Origin: an uncultured Corynebacterium sp.
GTDB lineage: Bacteria > Actinomycetota > Actinomycetes > Mycobacteriales > Mycobacteriaceae
NCBI RefSeq assembly: GCF_937999985.1
Contig: NZ_CALLDG010000101.1
Span: 1-9,086 of the forward strand
Length of the DNA stretch: 9,086 nt
Direction: 5' to 3'
Part shown: in pieces, positions 5,861 through 9,086 of the stretch
How the letters are laid out: every line of letters begins with the position of its first letter
How positions within the stretch are numbered: position 1 is the first letter of the stretch
Notes under the pieces: model-generated
Told to the model about the DNA's origin: nothing
Seen by the model: the letters and a program-made list of their open reading frames with translations, nothing else
Databases searched by the model: none
Position numbers and translations under genes: made by a program

Positions 5861-6952
5861 ATGAGCGAATTCTTCCCAACCGAAACGTTTAGCAAACGTC
5901 TCTCCACCGTCCGCGACATCGCCGCACAGGCGGGCCTGGACGGCGTGATCGCCACCCCTGGCCCGGACATGGAGTACCTGATCTCGTCGAAGATAAGCAC
6001 GCATGAGCGGTTCACGGCTCTGGTTCTTACTAAGGACGCCACCCGCATCATCGTTCCCGGCGTGGATGTCGCTGACCTGAAGAAGTCCGTGGCGGGCAAG
6101 CTCGGCGTGGAGATCATCGGGTGGAACGACGGCGAGGACCCCTACGGCTATATCGCCGAAGGTTCCTACGCTGTCAGCGCGGCCATGACTGCAGACCACC
6201 TGCTGGAGCTGCAGTCCCGCGGCATCTCCACCGTGAATGCCACCCAGGTGCTGGCCCAGGCGTTCATCCGCAAGGACGACGAAGAGCTTGCCGAGCTCCG
6301 CCACGCAAGTGCCGCCATTGACGCAGTCCACCGCCAGGTCCCGAACCTGCTGCGCGCAGGCGTGACCGAGAACGACGTGGCCAAGGAACTGGAGCGCCTC
6401 ATCCTCGAAGAGCACGAGGTGGTGGACTTCATCATCGTCGGCTCCGGCCCGCACGGCGCCGACCCGCACCACGATCACTCCGACCGTGTGATCGAGTCCG
6501 GCGACGTGGTTGTTGTCGACATCGGCGGCACCCTGGCCAGCGGCTACCACTCGGACTGCACCCGCACCTACGTCGTCGGTGAGCCCACGGACGAGCAGCA
6601 GAAGATTTACGACGTGCTGCAGCGCGCCCAGGAGGCCGGGCTGGAGTTCGCCAAGCCCGGTGTGACGGCCGGCGACGTGGACAAGGTCGTCCGCGACATT
6701 ATCGACGAAGCCGGCTACGGCGAGTACTTCATCCACCGCACCGGCCACGGAATCGGCCTATCCTGCCACGAGGAGCCGTACATCATCGCCGGTAACGACT
6801 TCGTAATCGAGGAGGGCATGGCCTTCTCCATCGAACCCGGCATCTACATCCCCGGTCAGTGGGGCGCACGCATCGAAGACATTGTGATCGTGGCGTCAGA
6901 AAAGGTAGACCCGATCAACACAACACCCCACGAGCTTGTGCGCGTGGGGTGA
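5861..6952 (+). CDS. M24-family Xaa-Pro dipeptidase/aminopeptidase
   Basis: A 363-residue cytosolic metallopeptidase that removes N-terminal residues before proline or splits Xaa-Pro dipeptides. Residues about 10-130 form the creatinase-like N-terminal domain (DMEYLIS at 36-42). Residues about 140-360 are the pita-bread catalytic domain, with all five metal ligands in place: Asp220 (VVVDIGG), Asp232 (SDCTRTY), His296 (GHGIGLSCHE), Glu325 (SIEPGIY) and Glu339 (RIEDIV). PHHDHSD at 202-208 supplies substrate-binding histidines. The length fits PepQ-type prolidases better than the longer PepP type, but substrate preference cannot be read with certainty. The ATG at 5861 is chosen over an in-frame GTG at 5855 because of the -10 box spacing. 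The gene converges with the peptide transporter gene; uptake plus cleavage of proline peptides would be a sensible pairing. Confidence 0.94.
   Translation: MSEFFPTETFSKRLSTVRDIAAQAGLDGVIATPGPDMEYLISSKISTHERFTALVLTKDATRIIVPGVDVADLKKSVAGKLGVEIIGWNDGEDPYGYIAEGSYAVSAAMTADHLLELQSRGISTVNATQVLAQAFIRKDDEELAELRHASAAIDAVHRQVPNLLRAGVTENDVAKELERLILEEHEVVDFIIVGSGPHGADPHHDHSDRVIESGDVVVVDIGGTLASGYHSDCTRTYVVGEPTDEQQKIYDVLQRAQEAGLEFAKPGVTAGDVDKVVRDIIDEAGYGEYFIHRTGHGIGLSCHEEPYIIAGNDFVIEEGMAFSIEPGIYIPGQWGARIEDIVIVASEKVDPINTTPHELVRVG
6924..6951 (-). terminator. Probable intrinsic terminator of the peptide transporter gene, inside the end of the peptidase gene
   Basis: CACCCCACG (6924-6932) and CGTGGGGTG (6943-6951) form a perfect 9-bp, GC-rich stem; the ten-base loop can add two more G-C pairs. 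On the minus strand it lies 23 bases after the transporter stop and is followed by TTGTGTTGAT, a modest U-rich tail. On the plus strand what follows is purine-rich, so it works less well for the peptidase message. The stem reaches into the peptidase TGA stop. Confidence 0.6.
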
Positions 6953-6974
6953 GAGGGGGAAACCTAGTTGGAAG

Positions 6975-8504
6975 TTAGTGGACGTCCACGAACTTCTTAA
7001 CGATCCACTTCCGTGCCAGGAAGATCAGCGCGCCGAGGGCAATCATGACCGCGAACATCGCCAGGAAGTAGGTGCGCTCCGCGGAGGCGTCGTCCGGGTT
7101 GTAGAAGCCCGCCAGGCTGCCCGAAAGAGCAGTACCCAGGCTGATAGATAGCAGCCACAGGCCGAACATACGGGTGGGGAACGCCTTCGGCGCCAAACGG
7201 GTGGCCATGGAGTTACCCACCGGGCTGAGCATCAGCTCGCCCATCGTGAACAGGAACAGAATCAGTACCATCACCCACATCGGCGTGGAGTTCGCGCCAC
7301 CACCGGCGAACGGAATGAACAGCAGCAGCGCCACGCCGATCAGGCCAAGGGCCATGGAGAACTTCACTGCGTAGGAAGGCTGCTTGTCCCCCAGCTTCGT
7401 CCACAGCGCACCGAACACGGCAGCGAACAGGATGATGAATAGCGGGTTGATAGACTGCACCACTCCCGGAGGAATCTCCATGCCGAACAAGTTGCGGTTC
7501 AGGCGTTCGTCGGAGTACAGCGCAATCACGGTGAACTGCTGCTGGAACAACGACCAGAACGCCACGGATGCCACGAACATGGGGACAAAACCAACGAGGC
7601 GGGAACGTTCAATATCCGTGGTCAGAGGGGAACGGTACATCTGAATCCACAAGACGATGGCGATAACCGCGGCGAGCAGAGCCGCAATGTTGGACAGCTG
7701 CGCTACCTTCAGCACGCCCGTGACGAACAGCATCACGAAAGCAGCCACCGCTACAACAGCACCGAGGAAAACCGGGAGGTACTTCTTGTGCGGCAGCGGA
7801 TTCACAACATCGTGGCCCGCATCGCGGATGGTCTGCTTACGCAAAGCGGTGTACTGGATCAAGCCGATGGCCATCATCACGGCAGCGGCACCGAAGCCCC
7901 AGTGGAAGCCCTTCCAACCCCACAGCGCGTTGGTGATCAGCGGGCCGAGCAGGCTACCGATGTTCACGCCCACGTAGTAGATAGAGAAGCCACCGTCGCG
8001 ACGGGGATCGTCGTGCGAGTACAGAGAACCGAGGACCACCTGGGAGGTCGTCTTGAGAGCACCGGAGCCAACGGCGATGAACACCAGACCGAGGGTGACG
8101 CCGACATAGCCTGGCAGTAGCGCCAAACTGATGTGGCCCAGCATCACTAGCACTGCGGAGTAGAACAGCGTGCGTTCCGCGGAGAGGATTCGGTCGGCCA
8201 CCCAGGCGCCCGCCACGCCGGTCAGGTACACCAGGCCACCGTAGGCACCGACAATAGAGAGGGCGGTGGACTGTTCCATCCCCAGGCCACCGTCAGCAAC
8301 GGTGTAGTACAGGTAGTACGCCAAAAGCGCCTGGAGGCCGTAGAAGCTGAAGCGCTCCCACATCTCCACGCCGGAGAGGTTGGCTAGGCCGAAGGGGTGG
8401 CCGAAGAAAGTCCGTTGGTTCTGGTGCGCGCTAGATGAGTGCGCGGTTGCTGTGGAGGCTCCGTCTGGTGCGGGAGAATCCTCCGAGTTTGTTTGAGAAG
8501 TCAT
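6975..8504 (-). CDS. POT/PTR-family proton-coupled di-/tripeptide transporter (DtpT-like)
   Basis: A 509-residue membrane transporter of the major facilitator superfamily that imports di- and tripeptides with protons. After a polar, Ser/Thr/Ala/Gln-rich N-terminal tail of about 35 residues come the family marks: ExxERFxxY at 47-55 (Glu47, Glu50, Arg51, Tyr55), the MFS loop GAWVADRIL (99-107), GALKTT with Lys151, the PTR2 signature FSIYYVGVNIGSLLGP (173-188), and MGELMLSPVG (421-430) with Glu423. Hydrophobic segments along the protein suit 12 to 14 helices, and the length is typical of bacterial members. The ATG at 8504 has only a weak TGGA upstream and sits in the arm of an inverted repeat, so translation or transcription may be controlled there. 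It is separated from the upstream tRNA gene by a strong terminator, so it should have its own promoter, which I could not place. Confidence 0.95.
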   Translation of the reverse strand: MTSQTNSEDSPAPDGASTATAHSSSAHQNQRTFFGHPFGLANLSGVEMWERFSFYGLQALLAYYLYYTVADGGLGMEQSTALSIVGAYGGLVYLTGVAGAWVADRILSAERTLFYSAVLVMLGHISLALLPGYVGVTLGLVFIAVGSGALKTTSQVVLGSLYSHDDPRRDGGFSIYYVGVNIGSLLGPLITNALWGWKGFHWGFGAAAVMMAIGLIQYTALRKQTIRDAGHDVVNPLPHKKYLPVFLGAVVAVAAFVMLFVTGVLKVAQLSNIAALLAAVIAIVLWIQMYRSPLTTDIERSRLVGFVPMFVASVAFWSLFQQQFTVIALYSDERLNRNLFGMEIPPGVVQSINPLFIILFAAVFGALWTKLGDKQPSYAVKFSMALGLIGVALLLFIPFAGGGANSTPMWVMVLILFLFTMGELMLSPVGNSMATRLAPKAFPTRMFGLWLLSISLGTALSGSLAGFYNPDDASAERTYFLAMFAVMIALGALIFLARKWIVKKFVDVH

Positions 8505-8540
8505 TCGTTAATTCCATCACACCCATTACGGATTAACGAA
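8504..8540. repeat. Perfect 9-bp inverted repeat at the transporter start, possible operator
   Basis: TTCGTTAAT (8504-8512) and ATTAACGAA (8532-8540) are exact complements with a 19-base spacer; the left arm overlaps the first base of the transporter start codon. In an otherwise GC-rich region these A/T-rich arms stand out. Placement fits an operator for a regulator of the peptide transporter; the protein is unknown. Confidence 0.5.
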
Positions 8541-8578
8541 GCCATCGGCCGAGTTTTCTGCGGATTTGTGGGATTTGG

Positions 8579-8610
8579 CGGCTAGCTTGGGCGCAGCGGC
8601 AAGCCAGCCG
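8579..8610 (-). other. Stem-loop between the tRNA terminator and the transporter gene
   Basis: On the minus strand CGGCTGGCTTG pairs with CAAGCTAGCCG (8610-8600 with 8589-8579), an 11-bp stem with one G·U pair and a ten-base loop. On the plus strand the same position is an A/C mismatch, so the structure suits RNA of the minus strand, the direction of the transporter. No U tail follows, so it may be a structured leader or read-through barrier. Confidence 0.45.
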
Positions 8611-8620
8611 AACAGAAGAA

Positions 8621-8647
8621 CAAAAAGCACGACCCGAAAGCCGTGCT
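8621..8647 (-). terminator. Intrinsic terminator of tRNA-Glu
   Basis: On the minus strand AGCACGGC (8647-8640) pairs with GTCGTGCT (8633-8626), an 8-bp stem with one G·U, around the six-base loop TTTCGG. It is followed at once by TTTTTG. It begins about a dozen bases after the tRNA 3' end. This is a textbook factor-independent terminator. Confidence 0.9.
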
Positions 8648-8659
8648 AAAAAAATTTTG

Positions 8660-8732
8660 TACCCCGTACGGGATTTGAACCCGTGTTACCGGCGTGAGAG
8701 GCCGGCGTCCTAGGCCGCTAGACGAACGGGGC
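8660..8732 (-). tRNA. tRNA-Glu, anticodon CTC
   Basis: The minus strand folds as a 73-base cloverleaf without encoded CCA. The acceptor stem pairs GCCCCGT (from 8732) with ACGGGGT, closing on G1·U72, and the discriminator is A (8660). The D-loop region is CGTCTAGCGGCCTAGGACG. The anticodon stem CCGGC/GCCGG encloses CTCTCAC, giving anticodon CTC, which reads GAG glutamate codons. The T arm ACGGG-TTCAAAT-CCCGT is intact. A clear terminator follows and a -10-like box lies upstream, so it is probably transcribed alone. Confidence 0.97.
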
Positions 8733-8769
8733 AGTGTTCGTGCGTTGCGTTCGTTGCGAACGAAAGGTA

Positions 8770-8775
8770 ACTCTA
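8770..8775 (-). promoter_or_regulatory. Possible -10 of tRNA-Glu
   Basis: On the minus strand TAGAGT (8775 to 8770), preceded by TG at 8777-8776, matches TANNNT and lies 37 bases before the mature tRNA 5' end. The short 5' extension would contain a small hairpin (CGTTCG/CGAACG, 8748-8762). The -35 element is not clear. Confidence 0.4.
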
Positions 8776-8810
8776 CACAGTAGTTCCTTTAGCCACCTAA
8801 TCCGCAGGTA

Positions 8811-8832
8811 GCGTGGCATTTTTCAGCCACGC
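8811..8832 (-). terminator. Weak hairpin after the HD-domain gene, possible terminator
   Basis: GCGTGGC and GCCACGC (8811-8817 and 8826-8832) form a perfect 7-bp stem with an eight-base loop, 11 bases after the HD-gene stop on the minus strand. No U tract follows on the minus strand, so termination is doubtful. Confidence 0.35.
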
Positions 8833-8843
8833 CGGAGCAGCGC

Positions 8844-9086
8844 CTACAGCGCACGCAGTTCCGCGACCTTCTCTTCCAGCACCGCGACCAACGGGTTGTC
8901 CGGAATCCGCTTGGCCGCCACCTCGCTCACCGCGCCGTACCACCACTGCTGCTTGTCCTTACCGGAGTTGAAACGACCCCACAGCTCATCGCCGATCTCG
9001 GAATGGTCGGCCAGGATCGAAAGCAAGTTGTGCAGCTTGTCGGCCACAGAAACGATCACGGAGCCTTCCTCGGCGCCGGAAAGGTG
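8844..9086 (-). CDS. HD-domain phosphohydrolase, C-terminal 80 residues (runs off right edge)
   Basis: The minus-strand frame enters from the right edge and ends at TAG (8846-8844). The visible 80 residues contain VSVADKLHNLLSIL, the conserved second half of the HD domain of RelA/SpoT-type and small stand-alone (p)ppGpp hydrolases (Mesh1/SAH-like). After it come WGRFNSGKDKQQWWYGAVSEV and a C-terminal helix, the usual tail of these proteins. The Asp of ADKLHN is normally a metal ligand; the HD pair itself lies outside the window. A role in clearing (p)ppGpp or a related nucleotide is inferred from family resemblance and cannot be confirmed without the N-terminus. The frame stays open to the last base, so the ATG at 9059 is internal and not the start. 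Confidence 0.8.
   Translation of the reverse strand, partial: HLSGAEEGSVIVSVADKLHNLLSILADHSEIGDELWGRFNSGKDKQQWWYGAVSEVAAKRIPDNPLVAVLEEKVAELRAL

Noticed and set aside
5756..6748. 330-codon minus-strand open frame over the M24 peptidase gene
   Set aside because: The plus-strand product has all five metal ligands of the M24 family. The antisense frame is low-complexity Val/Gly/Ala/His-rich, as expected of a shadow frame.
8660..8732. tRNA-Glu as an integration site of a mobile element
   Set aside because: No integrase, no partial repeat of the tRNA 3' end and no composition shift were seen beside it.

Overview
The window reads as a chromosomal segment of a high-GC actinobacterium, most likely a Corynebacterium. 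Reasons: leuC diverges from an IclR-type regulator, the arrangement known for leuCD/ltbR in corynebacteria; a DUF1707 protein is present; the tRNA-Glu has an actinobacterial look; and several genes start directly behind a TANNNT -10 box with no ribosome binding site, a habit typical of this group. Most genes are GC-rich with G/C at third codon positions.

Layout. Positions 1-906 (minus) hold the 5' part of leuC (leucine biosynthesis), running off the left edge. A 58-bp divergent control region with a large inverted repeat separates it from ltbR (965-1699, plus). A PcaC-like carboxymuconolactone decarboxylase family gene follows (1781-2218). It converges with a small unrecognised minus-strand gene (2228-2587) whose best start is a rare ATT behind a perfect AAGGAG. 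That gene diverges from a DUF1707/LiaF-like protein (2615-3307). Next is the odd gene of the window: a clearly more AT-rich 603-codon gene (3359-5170) joining a GIY-YIG nuclease domain to a DUF2075/Schlafen-group-3-type SF1 helicase, a candidate nucleic-acid-targeting defence or repair protein. A secreted lipoprotein with four paired cysteines (5206-5784) lies just downstream behind a perfect 8-bp hairpin.

The right part is housekeeping in character. An M24 Xaa-Pro peptidase (5861-6952, plus) converges on a POT/PTR peptide transporter (6975-8504, minus). Together they suggest peptide uptake followed by cleavage of proline peptides, although they are not co-transcribed. Then come tRNA-Glu(CTC) (8660-8732, minus) with a strong intrinsic terminator, and the 3' end of an HD-domain (p)ppGpp-hydrolase-like gene (8844 to the right edge, minus).

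No stretch over 300 bases lacks a gene. No CRISPR array, insertion sequence or integrase is visible. The most interesting items are the GIY-YIG/helicase fusion, the ATT-start gene, the palindrome that appears to double as both -10 boxes between leuC and ltbR, a set of three apparently leaderless genes, and several unexplained inverted repeats and a G-quadruplex motif next to start codons.
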